Shown here: piece after piece, positions 1 through 9,301 of the stretch | How positions within the stretch are numbered: position 1 is the stretch's first letter | How the letters are laid out: every line of letters starts with the position of its first letter | Source of the DNA: Stigmatella aurantiaca DW4/3-1 | GTDB taxonomy: Bacteria > Myxococcota > Myxococcia > Myxococcales > Myxococcaceae | Direction of reading: 5' to 3' | Assembly (NCBI RefSeq): GCF_000165485.1 | Contig: NC_014623.1 | Location: forward strand, 6,900,893-6,964,892 | Length of the DNA: 64,000 nucleotides | Notes under the pieces: model-generated | Databases searched by the model: none | Told to the model about the DNA's origin: nothing | What the model saw: only the letters and a program-made list of their open reading frames with translations | Program-made: the position numbers and the translations under genes

Positions 1-154
1 CACGGCACTCGTCGCACCCGTCCAGGTGGCTGCGCACCGCCTGCGCCTGCGGCGGGGGCAGCTCCTCATCGGCGAGCGCGAAGAACAAGGCCTTCGCGTC
101 GCGGTGGCTCAGTCGCGGTTCCACGCCCCTCAGTCTGTGCTGATTCGCGCTCAT
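1..154 (-). CDS. Anti-sigma factor, zinc-finger type (partial)
   Basis: This is the N-terminal 51 residues of a gene that continues beyond base 1. The reading frame has an H-x3-C-x2-C motif (HLDGCDEC) preceded by LADEELP, the usual look of a zf-HC2 anti-sigma domain, which binds and holds an ECF sigma factor at the membrane. Its ATG overlaps the TGA of the upstream ECF sigma gene (ATGA, 151-154), so the two are probably translationally coupled, as in typical sigma/anti-sigma pairs. The membrane segment and sensor part lie outside the window, so the signal cannot be inferred. Confidence 0.75.
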   Translation of the reverse strand, partial: MSANQHRLRGVEPRLSHRDAKALFFALADEELPPPQAQAVRSHLDGCDECR

Positions 155-780
155 TCCTCAAGCCGTCCCAGGATGTCCGCCAACTTCTCCCGTGCCCGGT
201 GGAGGCGGCTCTTCACCGTCCCCTCGGGCAGCTCCGTGATGTCGACAATCTCCTCGTAGCTCAGCCCCTCGATTTCCCGGAGCGCCACCAGCAGCCGCGC
301 ATCGGGCTCGAGCTGGGAGATGGCCTGCTGCACCCGGGCCCGCTCCCGCGCCGCGTCCAACATCGCATCCGGCGTGGGCGGCGCCTCCAGCACCCCCGAG
401 AGCTCCCTCTCACCTACGTCCACATACTCGGCCGAGCGGCCCCGCCCCCGGCGGTTCAGGTACTTGAGCCGGTTGAGGCACTGGTTCTTGCTGATGCGGA
501 ACAGCCACGTGGAGAGCTTCGCGTCCTCGCGGAACTTGCGCAGGTTCTGGTGGACGCTGACGAAGATCTCCTGAACCAGGTCGTGCGCCTCTTCCCGGTC
601 CCCCAGCATCCGCACACAGAAGTCGTACACCCGGTCCTGGTGCTCCCGGACGAGCTCCTCGAAGGCCTCGGGCTCCCCTTGGCGCAGCCGTGCCAGCAGC
701 ACGCGCTCGGCCGCCGCCCCCGGGCTCCCGGGGGCTCCTGTGGGCTCCTGTCCGATGCCGAGCACTCCGCTCAAAAACAC
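151..780 (-). CDS. ECF-family RNA polymerase sigma factor (RpoE-like)
   Basis: Alternative sigma factor of about 209 residues. Sigma-70 region 2 spans roughly residues 27-92 (EAFEELV, DLVQEIFVSVHQNL, STWLFRISKNQCLN). Region 4, a helix-turn-helix that reads the -35 element, spans about 147-202 (LREIEGLSYEEIVDITELPEGTVKSR, quoted in part). I chose the GTG at 780 because a strong GGGAGG lies 7 bases upstream. A longer frame from a TTG at 819 has no such site. The stop overlaps the start of a zinc-finger anti-sigma gene. The target regulon is unknown, but the pair probably forms a stress-sensing unit. Confidence 0.9.
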   Translation of the reverse strand: MFLSGVLGIGQEPTGAPGSPGAAAERVLLARLRQGEPEAFEELVREHQDRVYDFCVRMLGDREEAHDLVQEIFVSVHQNLRKFREDAKLSTWLFRISKNQCLNRLKYLNRRGRGRSAEYVDVGERELSGVLEAPPTPDAMLDAARERARVQQAISQLEPDARLLVALREIEGLSYEEIVDITELPEGTVKSRLHRAREKLADILGRLEE

Positions 781-857
781 CCGAGACCTCCCGCGGCCTG
801 GCGCGCAGGGAATGTCCAAAGCCTACATCGGCCCTGGCCACCCTGCCCTCCGCTCCC

Positions 858-885
858 TTGGACACCGGGACCGCGTGGAGGTTCC
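858..885 (-). promoter_or_regulatory. Candidate autoregulatory ECF promoter
   Basis: Upstream of the sigma gene, on its strand, GGAACC (880-885) and GTCCAA (858-863) are separated by 16 bases. GGAAC-type -35 elements are typical of RpoE-like ECF promoters, and ECF genes are often autoregulated. The -10 match is loose, so this is only a suggestion. Confidence 0.25.
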
Positions 886-898
886 CGGTTTCTTCCGG

Positions 899-2021
899 TC
901 AGTCGATCGAGGCGCTGCGGTTGGGGTTTTTCACCCCCAAGAGCTGCGCGGTGACGAACTGCTCCAAGTCACCGTCCAGCACCGCGTCCACGTTGCCCGT
1001 CTCCACCCCGGTCCGCAGATCCTTCACCATCCGGTACGGGGCCAGGACGTAGCTGCGAATCTGGCTGCCGAAGCTGATGTCCTTCTTCTGAGCCTCCGCC
1101 GCGTCGCGCTCGGCCTCGCGCTTCTTGAGCTCCAGTTCGTAGAGCCGTGCGCGCAGAATCTTGAACGCCATGTCCTTGTTGGCCGACTGCGAGCGCTCCG
1201 TCTGGCAGGTGATGAGGATGTTGGTGGGCAGGTGGCGCAGCTGCGCCGTGGACGACGTCTTGTTCACCTTCTGCCCGCCCGCGCCGCCACCGCGGATGAA
1301 CTTCAGCTCGTAGTCCTTCTCCGGAATGTCGATGCGGATGGAGTCATCCACCTCCGGGTAGACGTCCACCGACGCGAAGGCCGTCTGCCGGCGCGCGTTG
1401 GCGTCAAAGGGGCTGATGCGCACCAGCCGGTGCACCCCCACCTCGGCCTTGAGGTAGCCGTAGGCATACTCGCCCCGGATGTGCAGCGAGACGTTCTTGA
1501 AGCCCGCCTCTTCGCCCGCGACCATGTCGCTGATCTCGACTTCCCAGCCCCGCTCCTCGCAGAAGCGGGTGTACATGCGCATCAGCATGGCGGCCCAATC
1601 CATGCTGTCGGTGCCGCCCGCCCCCGCGTTGATGTCCATGAAGCAGTTGCTGCGGTCGTTCTCGCCCGAGAGCATCCGCGCCAGCTCGAGCTTCGCGATG
1701 TCCCCCTCCAGCGTGGGCAGCAGGCCCTCCGCCTCCTGGGCGCTGGCCTCGTCGTTGGCCTCCCGGGCCAGCTCCATCAGGGTCTGCGCGTCGTCCAGGC
1801 CCCGGAGCGCCTTGTCGAAGGCGCCCACGCTGGCCTCCAGCGTGGACTTCTCCTTCAGCAGGGCCTGGGCCTTGGTGTTGTCGTCCCAGAAGTTGGGGAG
1901 CGTGGAGTCACGGTCGATCAGCGAGATGCGGGACCTCTTGCGGTCGAGGTCAAAGATGCCCCCGGAGCGCCAGCAGGCGCTCTCGCAAGCCGTTGATCTT
2001 CTCCATCGTGTCGTTCGCCAT
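899..2021 (-). CDS. prfB: Peptide chain release factor 2 (programmed +1 frameshift)
   Basis: Class I release factor recognising UGA and UAA. The product of 373 residues needs a frameshift: 23 codons from ATG at 2021 (MANDTMEKINGLRERL...) end in CTT TGA, and the rest is in the +1 frame beginning GAC CTC GAC. The RF2 stop-recognition tripeptide SPF lies in RISPFDANARRQ. The GGQ motif that triggers peptidyl-tRNA hydrolysis lies in GGGAGGQKVNKTSS. An uninterrupted frame extending upstream to 2041 is an artefact of reading the wrong frame before the shift site. The gene lies 32 bases after a DUF4105 gene on the same strand. Confidence 0.96.
1949..1963 (-). promoter_or_regulatory. prfB programmed +1 frameshift site
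   Basis: On the coding strand the sequence is GGGGG CAT CTT TGA C. The slippery CTT followed by an in-frame TGA (1950-1952) is the classical RF2 autoregulatory site. The Shine-Dalgarno-like GGGGG, 3 bases before CTT, is at the spacing known to stimulate the shift in E. coli. Low RF2 leads to slow termination at UGA, more shifting and more RF2. Confidence 0.95.
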
Positions 2022-2053
2022 GTCGCAATCCTCGTCAGCACGCAGCCCGCGCG

Positions 2054-3361
2054 CTAGGGGGTCTTCAGGGAAGACGAGAGGGACTGTTCACCGGGCTGCC
2101 GAAGCGTCGCGGGGGTCCTCGCCCGGTCCAGCAGGAAAGCGCCCGCGAAGCCCACCGAGATGGGCAGGAGCAGCGCGATGAGCCGCCAGTTGTCCTGGTT
2201 GAACAGGGGCAGGACCTTGAGCACCAGCCCAAGCCCCCCCAGGCCCGCCAGCCCATACCAGAGGACCCGAAGCCGCGCCCGGACCTTCACCGAGCCCCAC
2301 GCGAGTTGGATCCCCAGCGGCACCAGCAGCAACGTCGCCGGGTTGGCCAGGAAGAGGTTCTCGTTGCGGTACGTCACCGTGTGGTTGGTGACCAGCCACA
2401 TGACGAACAAGGCCGTGCCCGGCAAGCCGAACACCAGCCCCAGCACCACGTGCTCCAGTCCGAGCAGGACACGCGGCCACCGGCTTCCCCGGCGCCCCCA
2501 AGCCATCAGCCCCACGGCGCTCGCGCCCACGGCGAGCCCCAGGGCCAGCATCCAGGGAGCGTAGCGGGGCGGCTCCTCCGGAACCGCGGGCCGGTCCGAC
2601 TTGAAGTAGGTCCAACCCTTCTCCAGGAGGGGCACCTTCTGCCCATCCGGACGCTCCACCTGGAGCGCGGCCACCTGCCGCTCCAGCTCATCCGGAAGGA
2701 ACGCCTCCTCCCAGCGGGTGATCGGCCGGTCGATCTCGTCGTTCATCAAGAAGTCGAGCAGCACGCTCATGGGCGGGCTCACCGCGGTGTAGCGGCGCGT
2801 GTGCTCGCGCAGCGTCATCCGGGCGGGGGCGCGGTCGGACTGCCGGAGCTGCCCCCCAATGGCCCGGTCGATCATGTCGCGAAGCCGCGTGACGCAGTTG
2901 TCGTCGTAGTGGTGGTACAGGTACTCGCGGTTCTCCGGCAGCACGTTGTCCGCGAGCAGGCTGCCGATCAGCAGCCGCTGTTCCGGCGTCAGGTTCAGCA
3001 CCTGGACGCGCACATCGCGGTCGAGCGCCTCGTAGTGCCGGTAGGTCCCCGCCACGCTCGCCTCGTCCACCCAGAACTCAAGCCGCCCCATCGCGTAGCG
3101 GCTCAGCATGGTGCTGTCGAAGGAGAACATGCCGTAGTTGTAGAGGCGCTGCTTGCCCAGCCGCGTGTCCTCCACCACGAGGGAGCCGTGCCCCCACCAG
3201 GAGGCCACGTCGTCGCCTGGGCTGAAGGTCACCAGGGAGATGACCAGGTCCTCGCCCCGGCTCTCCCCCGTTCCCCACGGAGGGCGGGCGGCGGCGTGGA
3301 CAGGGGCCGCGAACAACAAGAGACCAATCAGGCTGATGAGCAGGGGCACGAGGCGAGGCAT
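2054..3361 (-). CDS. DUF4105 integral membrane protein
   Basis: Exported membrane protein of about 435 residues. ATG at 3361 gives a clean signal peptide (MPRLVPLLISLIGLLLF...VHA); an 18-codon upstream extension is unlikely. The periplasmic part has DUF4105 features: SWWGHGSLVVED and, later, DDNCVTRLRDMID, supplying a conserved His and Cys. About five hydrophobic segments follow in the C-terminal third, with the conserved TYRNENLFLANPATLL between them. DUF4105 proteins of Bacteroidota have been linked to lipoprotein N-acylation (Lnb). Whether that holds here is inference; the sequence shows only the family signature and topology. It is followed by prfB on the same strand. Confidence 0.8.
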   Translation of the reverse strand: MPRLVPLLISLIGLLLFAAPVHAAARPPWGTGESRGEDLVISLVTFSPGDDVASWWGHGSLVVEDTRLGKQRLYNYGMFSFDSTMLSRYAMGRLEFWVDEASVAGTYRHYEALDRDVRVQVLNLTPEQRLLIGSLLADNVLPENREYLYHHYDDNCVTRLRDMIDRAIGGQLRQSDRAPARMTLREHTRRYTAVSPPMSVLLDFLMNDEIDRPITRWEEAFLPDELERQVAALQVERPDGQKVPLLEKGWTYFKSDRPAVPEEPPRYAPWMLALGLAVGASAVGLMAWGRRGSRWPRVLLGLEHVVLGLVFGLPGTALFVMWLVTNHTVTYRNENLFLANPATLLLVPLGIQLAWGSVKVRARLRVLWYGLAGLGGLGLVLKVLPLFNQDNWRLIALLLPISVGFAGAFLLDRARTPATLRQPGEQSLSSSLKTP

Positions 3362-3436
3362 GTTCCGTCCAACACGCGGGAAGTGCCTACCTATCATGTG
3401 CCCCGGAGGGCACAACCGCGAGCTTCGTCCGTCCCG

Positions 3437-4285
3437 TCAGACGAGCCGCCGGACACGGTCGGCCCGGACCGCGTCCGCCACCATCCCCCGCTCCCCGAGC
3501 AGCTTCTCCTCCAGGGTCGCCATCTTCCGGGCGTCATAGGTGCGCTCGTGGTCGTGCCCAAGCAGGTGCAGCAGGCCGTGGGCCAGGTAGCGCGCCATCT
3601 CGGACTCCATCGTCCGGCCATACTCCTTGGCCTGACGCTTCGCGGTGTCGATGGAGATGACCACGTCCCCGAGCTGCCGCGGCCCGGGCGTCCCCTTGGG
3701 CAGCTCGCCGGCGGGAAAGCTCAGCACGTCCGTGGCCTTGTCCTTCTTGCGCCAGGTGCGGTTGAGCCTTCGGATGGCCCTGTCCCCCACCAGGGAGAGG
3801 GACAGCTCGCACCCGCGCAGCTCCAGCCGCTCCAGGAAGGTGCGCCCCAGCGACGCGAGCGGCCGGGCCAATCCCTCCCCCTGCGAGTGGGCCACCTGCA
3901 CCGTGACGCGGTTGTCCCGGGGCGGCGGGGCCACGGGAACCTCCACGTGCGCCAACTCCGGGCGAAACGCCGGCGCACAAACGGACCAGTAGTCGCAGGC
4001 CCCCTTCCCATCATTGCGGTAGAGGACGCGGCGGCCTCGCGGCACCAGCCCCACTTCGCCCGGCCCGATGCGCTCGCGCTTGCCGTCGATGACGATCGTC
4101 AGCTCGCCCTTCTGCACGAGCACCACCTCGTCGAACTCGGGCTTCTGCGCGGGCTCGGACCAGCCCGGCGGCGCCAGCATGCGCGCCACGGACGCGGCGG
4201 GGGTGTTCGTGGTGGCCGCGCCGACGAACTCTTCGATGCGCTTGCCGTCCTCACGGGGAATGAGCTTGCCCTTGCGCAGTCTCAC
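3437..4285 (-). CDS. ybeY: Cupin-YbeY fusion: endoribonuclease YbeY with N-terminal cupin domain
   Basis: A 282-residue protein in two parts. Residues ~35-105 look like a single cupin barrel (EFDEVVLVQKGELTIVIDGK, then GPGEVGLVPRG). Residues ~125-282 are YbeY, with LNRTWRKKDKATDVLSFP at 174-191 and the zinc motif HGLLHLLGHDH at 236-246 (H236, H240, H246). YbeY is a metallo-endoribonuclease in 16S rRNA 3' end maturation and ribosome quality control, usually ~150-170 residues and without a cupin. There is no stop or good internal start between the parts. The start is GTG. It lies 24 bases after pgpH in the conserved phoH-pgpH-ybeY order. Confidence 0.92.
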   Translation of the reverse strand: MRLRKGKLIPREDGKRIEEFVGAATTNTPAASVARMLAPPGWSEPAQKPEFDEVVLVQKGELTIVIDGKRERIGPGEVGLVPRGRRVLYRNDGKGACDYWSVCAPAFRPELAHVEVPVAPPPRDNRVTVQVAHSQGEGLARPLASLGRTFLERLELRGCELSLSLVGDRAIRRLNRTWRKKDKATDVLSFPAGELPKGTPGPRQLGDVVISIDTAKRQAKEYGRTMESEMARYLAHGLLHLLGHDHERTYDARKMATLEEKLLGERGMVADAVRADRVRRLV

Positions 4286-4309
4286 AGTGGTTTTCCTTGG
4301 GCGAATGCT

Positions 4310-6823
4310 TCAGGCGCTCCGGGCCTTGCCATCGCTCTTGCCGTCCGGTTTCACGGTGGAGGCCACCATCAACGGGGCTGTCTTCGGCCCTCCACCCATG
4401 GCGCCGGCCGGGTACTCAGGACGCGCATGGTAGATCCCCTCCAGCGTGTGGAGAAAGGAATCCGAGATCAGATTCAAATCCTTGAGTGTCAGATCGCACT
4501 CATCGAGCTGCCCCTCGGAGAAGATGATGTTGATCATCTTCTGCACCTGCGCATGCAGCTTCGCCTTCGTGGGCTCGGGCATGGCGCGCGTGGAGGCCTC
4601 CACCGCGTCGGCGATCATGACCAGCGCCGCCTCGCGGAACTGAGGCTTGGGGCCTGGGTAGCGGTAGATGCTCTCGTCGAGCGGCTGGGCGTTCTCCTTG
4701 CCCTCCTGCTCCTTGACGGCCTTGTGAAAGAAGTAGCCGACCAGCCGGGTGCCGTGGTGCTGGGGGATGGCATCCGCCACCAGCTTGGGCAACCGGTACT
4801 GGCGGGCCATCTCCAACCCTTCCGTCACGTGGCGCTTGATGATGACGGCGCTCATCGCCGGGGCCAGCGAATCATGCCGGTTCTCCCCCTTCTGATTCTC
4901 TCCGAAGAAGAGCGGGTTCCGGCCTTTTCCAATGTCGTGGTAGTAGGCGCACGAGCGCGCCAGCAGCGGGTTCGCGCCAATGGCCTCGGCCGCGTTCTCC
5001 ACCAGCGAGCCGATGATGATGGAGTGGTGGTAGGTGCCCGGCGCCTGGACGATGAGCTCCTTGAGCGCCGGGTGATTCAGGTTGGCCAGCTCCAGCAGCT
5101 TGATGTCCGAGGCGTAACCAAAGACGGACTCCAGCAGCGGCGTGAGCGCCATCACCATCACCGGGACCGCCAGGGCCGTGCCCACCGACGCGAACAGCGC
5201 GGTGAGCACCGTCTCCGTGGTGAGCCCCTTGCCCTCCACCAGGAAGAGGCAGAGCACGGCCACCAGCTCCACCATGCCGGTGATGAGGCCCGCCTTGAAG
5301 ATGCCCACGCGGTCGCGCGCCCGGGTGATGCGGTCCGCCGCCACCAGCGAGCCCACCAGCGTGTAGATGCCAAAGGACAGCGAGTTGCCCAGCATCACGC
5401 CCGCCAGGCATGCCAGCACCAGGGCGAAGAAGAGCGACAGCTCCTCGGAGAGCAGGAAGCGCACGAGCATCGCGCCGGCCGCCATCGGGAACGCGTAGTA
5501 GAGCGCCTCGAGGGGCAACGCCGTGTAGCGGTCCTGGATGGCGTCCGCGATGGACACCCAGAGCTGAAGAAGCCCCAGCACCCCCACCAGCAACAGGCCC
5601 AGCAGCATGCCGTCCTTGCGCGTGGGCCGGAAGCGCCGGAATGCCGTCCGGCAGAACACGAAGGAAGCGGCGATGAGCAGCGCGACCAGCCCCGTGCCCC
5701 CCACCTGAAGCTGGAGCAGATCCAACCGGTCGGTCTGCGCCCGCATCCCCTTGAGGATGACCAGGTGCGTCTCGTTGACCAGCTCCCCATCACCGATGAC
5801 GCGCTGGCCCTTCTTCATGGAGATGACGGCGTCCTTCACCGCATCCGAGGCCCTCAGGCGCCGGGCATTCGTCTCCGCGATGTTGATGGTGAGGTTGGGC
5901 CGCACCAGCCGCTTGGCCAGCCGCAGCACCGCCCGCCGCTGCGCACCCGGCGCATCCGGCAGCAGGTTTCCTGGAATGGAGGCGAAGCGGTCCAGCTCCG
6001 AATGCGCCTCGCGCACGTCCAGCACCCCGGGCGCGGTGCCCGGCAGGGTCTGCTCGCCCGAGTGGCGCACATCCCGGACGGTGATGCCCTGGGGGCCCTC
6101 TCGGGACAGCTCCTCCCGGGAGCCACCGATGAACAGAGGCCCTCGCTCCGAGCCGTAGGCGCGCTCCAGCAGCGAGAGGGTGGCCACCTCGGCCTCCTCG
6201 GAGAAACCGTTGGTCAACAGCGCCTGGAAATCCTCCATCTCCATGGCCGCGTCCCGCTGGCCAAACAGCTGCTCCTGGAAATCCGCCTGGAGCGTCTCGC
6301 GCTCCTTGCGCTGACGCTCGGCCTCCTGCGGTGTGAGGGTCGGCGTCTTGCGGGCGGGCTTTCCCGCCTCCCGGCGAAGTTCGGGCTCCTCTCCGGCTTG
6401 AGCGCTCTCCTCGGCGGCCTTGGCGGCCAGGCGGGCCCGCAGGTCCGCGAACGCGCTCTTCACGGCACTGCGCACATCCGCCCCAACGCCGGGGTTCAGG
6501 TCGTACACCGGCCGCACGGAGCCGCGGGCTTCCTGGCGCCGCTGCTCCGTCATGGCGCTGTGGCTGATTTCGTAGTCCCGCGCGGCCTTGAAGCCCGCCG
6601 GCGAGTTGGCTCGGAACGGCTTGCCCAGGTGCTCCTCGGCCAGGGCGGGGATCTGCTGGCTGTAGAGCCCCGGGGAGATCACGAAGCCCGCGGCCACGGA
6701 GACAACGAGCAGCATCAACACGAGCGTGACGCGCCTGCCCCACAGATCGCTGCTCAGCCTGAGCCGGCGGGTGAACGCGTCCAATGGACTGGGCCCGGCG
6801 GGCGAAGGTTCCGGTTCGGCCAT
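4310..6823 (-). CDS. pgpH: 7TM-HD family phosphohydrolase (PgpH-like)
   Basis: Membrane protein of ~837 residues. It has an N-terminal transmembrane segment, a long extracytoplasmic 7TMR-HDED region, about seven hydrophobic helices, then a cytoplasmic HD domain. That domain shows HHSIIIGSLVENAAEAIG, YYHDIGKG and PQHHGTRLV, which carry the metal-binding His and Asp residues. Firmicute PgpH hydrolyses c-di-AMP; the substrate here is inferred. ATG at 6823 has GAGGAA 6 bases upstream and is preferred over a GTG 12 bases earlier. It sits between phoH and the cupin-YbeY gene, the usual context. Confidence 0.9.
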   Translation of the reverse strand: MAEPEPSPAGPSPLDAFTRRLRLSSDLWGRRVTLVLMLLVVSVAAGFVISPGLYSQQIPALAEEHLGKPFRANSPAGFKAARDYEISHSAMTEQRRQEARGSVRPVYDLNPGVGADVRSAVKSAFADLRARLAAKAAEESAQAGEEPELRREAGKPARKTPTLTPQEAERQRKERETLQADFQEQLFGQRDAAMEMEDFQALLTNGFSEEAEVATLSLLERAYGSERGPLFIGGSREELSREGPQGITVRDVRHSGEQTLPGTAPGVLDVREAHSELDRFASIPGNLLPDAPGAQRRAVLRLAKRLVRPNLTINIAETNARRLRASDAVKDAVISMKKGQRVIGDGELVNETHLVILKGMRAQTDRLDLLQLQVGGTGLVALLIAASFVFCRTAFRRFRPTRKDGMLLGLLLVGVLGLLQLWVSIADAIQDRYTALPLEALYYAFPMAAGAMLVRFLLSEELSLFFALVLACLAGVMLGNSLSFGIYTLVGSLVAADRITRARDRVGIFKAGLITGMVELVAVLCLFLVEGKGLTTETVLTALFASVGTALAVPVMVMALTPLLESVFGYASDIKLLELANLNHPALKELIVQAPGTYHHSIIIGSLVENAAEAIGANPLLARSCAYYHDIGKGRNPLFFGENQKGENRHDSLAPAMSAVIIKRHVTEGLEMARQYRLPKLVADAIPQHHGTRLVGYFFHKAVKEQEGKENAQPLDESIYRYPGPKPQFREAALVMIADAVEASTRAMPEPTKAKLHAQVQKMINIIFSEGQLDECDLTLKDLNLISDSFLHTLEGIYHARPEYPAGAMGGGPKTAPLMVASTVKPDGKSDGKARSA

Positions 6824-6933
6824 GCGATTCCTCACCCTATGAGAGCCTGGGCGGCTACATCAAGGACGCAGGGCCCCGGAACATTCCTCCGGCGGCCCCC
6901 GTCATTGCCCGGCCGGCTGGCCAGGGACTGGGA

Positions 6934-8031
6934 TCATGTGGCGAGCGGCTCCTCGACTTCCGGGGTATTGGACGCCGAGGGATCCTGCGCTTCCTGGACT
7001 GCTTGCTCCTGAACGGCTTGCTCCCGGGCAACGGCTTCGGCCTTGGCGGCGTCGGCCTTGTCGTAGGCGCGGATAACCTCCTGCACCAGCGGATGGCGGA
7101 CCACATCCACCTCGGTGAACTCCGAGAAGCAGATGCCGTCGATGTTCTTGAGGATGGAGCGGGCATGGTTGAGGCCCGACATCTTGCCCACCGGCAGATC
7201 CACCTGCGTCACATCGCCGGTAATCACCGCCTTGCTGTTGTAGCCCAAGCGCGTGAGGAACATCTTCATCTGCTCGACGGTGGTGTTCTGCGCCTCGTCG
7301 AGGATGACGAAGGCGTCGTTGAGCGTCCGGCCTCGCATGAAGGCCAGCGGGGCCACCTCGACGACCCCCTGCTCCACCAACTGGGCCGCGCGCTCTCCCG
7401 CCATCATGTCGTTGAGCGCGTCATACAGAGGGCGCAGATACGGGTTCACCTTCTCGGCGATGTCGCCCGGCAGAAAGCCCAGCTTCTCTCCGGCTTCCAC
7501 CGCGGGCCGGGCCAGGATGATGCGCTTGACCTTCCGCTCCTGAAGGAAGGCCACCGCCATGGCCATGGCCAGGTACGTCTTGCCCGTGCCCGCGGGCCCG
7601 ATGCCGAAGACGATGTCGTTGGCGCGGATGGCCTCCACGTAGCGCTTCTGCGCCAAACTCTTGGGGGCGATCTGCCGGTTGCCCGAGCTCTTGAGCACCG
7701 GCCCCAGCATGACCTCCTGCAAGGACTCCGTGCCCCGTCCCAGGACCTTGATGGCCTGCTCCACATCCTCCCGGTACACGCTCCGGCCGGCCCGGATCAT
7801 TCCCTCCAGGTTCTCCACCAGACGCACGGCGAAGGCGACGGCGTCCGCGGGCCCCGACAGGTGCAATTCCGTGCCGCGCTGCCCCACTCGGACACCGAGG
7901 CGCCGCTCCATGAGCTTCAGGTTCTCGTTCTGATTGCCGCACAGCGCCAGGGCGGTCTCATTGTCGCGGACATCGACCTTGGCGGAGGTGGGACGGACAG
8001 CGGGAGCTTCCAGAGTGGAGGGGTTTCTCAA
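6934..8031 (-). CDS. phoH: PhoH family ATPase
   Basis: A ~365-residue PhoH-like protein. An N-terminal KH-like nucleic-acid-binding segment (residues ~20-85) is followed by the P-loop ATPase core: Walker A GPAGTGKT, then [18 protein letters not shown], Walker B VILDEAQN and a sensor motif [12 protein letters not shown]. PhoH proteins are thought to act in RNA metabolism, and the neighbour YbeY supports that. The start is TTG at 8031 with only a weak GGAA upstream. The C-terminal ~35 residues are low-complexity (repeated EQAVQE). It heads the phoH-pgpH-ybeY set. Confidence 0.93.
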   Translation of the reverse strand: MRNPSTLEAPAVRPTSAKVDVRDNETALALCGNQNENLKLMERRLGVRVGQRGTELHLSGPADAVAFAVRLVENLEGMIRAGRSVYREDVEQAIKVLGRGTESLQEVMLGPVLKSSGNRQIAPKSLAQKRYVEAIRANDIVFGIGPAGTGKTYLAMAMAVAFLQERKVKRIILARPAVEAGEKLGFLPGDIAEKVNPYLRPLYDALNDMMAGERAAQLVEQGVVEVAPLAFMRGRTLNDAFVILDEAQNTTVEQMKMFLTRLGYNSKAVITGDVTQVDLPVGKMSGLNHARSILKNIDGICFSEFTEVDVVRHPLVQEVIRAYDKADAAKAEAVAREQAVQEQAVQEAQDPSASNTPEVEEPLAT

Positions 8032-8113
8032 TGCGTTCCGTGCCTCGCTTCAAGTTCCCGGAGTCAACGTAACGTCGCCCCCCAGGCCGGGAAAGGAGGC
8101 AGGCGTGAAATCG

Positions 8114-9286
8114 CTACTGTAACGGCGGAAGCAGAACAAACTCCCGTGAAGCCAAGCGCCGGTAATAGTACGGCTCGCGCCACGGGTAATGCAGTTCCTC
8201 TGGCTTTAACAAGCCTGCCTCCACCAGCGCATCCAAACGCTCCGGGACTTCCCCTTTTTCCAGGCGAAACACCTCCACGGCGGCCTCAATCCGCTTGAGC
8301 TGCGCGCGGGAGACGAAGCGCTGGGCGCCCGGGTCGTCGAACGAGGAGGCGGCCTTGGCCGTCGGTGACAGGAAGCCCACGATCTGGACCGCCAGGAACA
8401 GGATGGCCCCGAGCGCCGCCATGCTGGCCCCCACCCGCCCCAGGCTTCGGCCCACCTTGGCCAGCACCCCCGCGCCCCCCGCGGAGGGCGCCTGGCCCTC
8501 GGGGTAGAACGGCCGGACGTACTGCAGGTTGATGAGGTTGAGCAGCGCCTTGCACGTCTCGAACTCGCCCAGGCAGCTCACGTCGATGAGCTTGCGCACA
8601 TCCCGGTCCGGGGCAATCACCTCGTAGACCCGCCGCTCCGAGTCGCCCACCGACTTGAAGTCGCCCTTGTTCTCGTCCTTCTTCTTCTCGGCGAACGCAT
8701 CGTCGAACGCGGCGTCGAAGTCCGGCTCCGAATTGACGGGCGGAGGCAGGGGCTTGAGGCACTCGAACGTCATGTCCAGCCGGTTGATCTTCTTCCGGAT
8801 GACCGGCCACTCATCCACCATCCGGAAGCCTTCCATCAGCACCGACTCGGCGCGCAGCGGCGTGATGGCTTCCGTATCGGACTCGACGGGCTCGGCCTTG
8901 AAGGCGTAGGTGCCCGCGTCCCAGCTGAACAGGCGGTAGAGCGTCTCCGTGGCCTGCAGCTGCATCATCTTCTTGAAGCGATCGGCGGTGATGGCGCCGC
9001 TGGAGACGAGCACGTCGCCCAAGCGCTTGAGGGTGCGGCGCTGGGTCTCCAGCGAGTCCTCGAGCTGGGTCTCGGTGATGATCTCCGCGCGCACCAGCAT
9101 GTTGCCGATGAGGTCCTTCTTCTTGCGCGTGATGCTTTCGACCCGGACGATGTTGCCGTCCTTGAAGAAGACGTTGACCTCCTGCTCCTTGCTCTCCAGG
9201 TACAGCTGGCCGGTCTTCTGCTGCTGCCCGATGAGCTGGAGGATGTCCGCGATGCCGAAATCCTTGAGCGTTCCCTGAAGGGCCAT
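8114..9286 (-). CDS. DUF4388 domain protein
   Basis: 390 residues. The N-terminal ~100 residues are a DUF4388 (PATAN-like) domain: MALQGTLKDFGIADILQLIG, KTGQLYLES, then VFFKDGNIVRVES. An MshEN/GspE-N-like stretch follows (LGDVLVSSGAITADRFKKMM). One transmembrane segment lies around residues 290-310 (MAALGAILFLAVQIVGFL), and the C-terminus is extracytoplasmic. DUF4388 proteins are abundant in myxobacteria and linked to signalling and gliding; the exact role here is unknown. It lies 15 bases after the TPR/zinc-ribbon gene, so the two probably form an operon. Confidence 0.85.
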   Translation of the reverse strand: MALQGTLKDFGIADILQLIGQQQKTGQLYLESKEQEVNVFFKDGNIVRVESITRKKKDLIGNMLVRAEIITETQLEDSLETQRRTLKRLGDVLVSSGAITADRFKKMMQLQATETLYRLFSWDAGTYAFKAEPVESDTEAITPLRAESVLMEGFRMVDEWPVIRKKINRLDMTFECLKPLPPPVNSEPDFDAAFDDAFAEKKKDENKGDFKSVGDSERRVYEVIAPDRDVRKLIDVSCLGEFETCKALLNLINLQYVRPFYPEGQAPSAGGAGVLAKVGRSLGRVGASMAALGAILFLAVQIVGFLSPTAKAASSFDDPGAQRFVSRAQLKRIEAAVEVFRLEKGEVPERLDALVEAGLLKPEELHYPWREPYYYRRLASREFVLLPPLQ

Positions 9287-9301
9287 GATCGTCGTCCCGG
9301 A

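Noticed and set aside
740-1996. A 418-residue plus-strand frame over prfB
   Set aside because: Exact shadow of prfB; low-complexity composition and no family motif.
2306-7012. A 1568-residue open frame on the plus strand
   Set aside because: It is antisense to the DUF4105, ybeY and pgpH genes, which have strong family motifs. Long shadow frames are normal in DNA this rich in GC.
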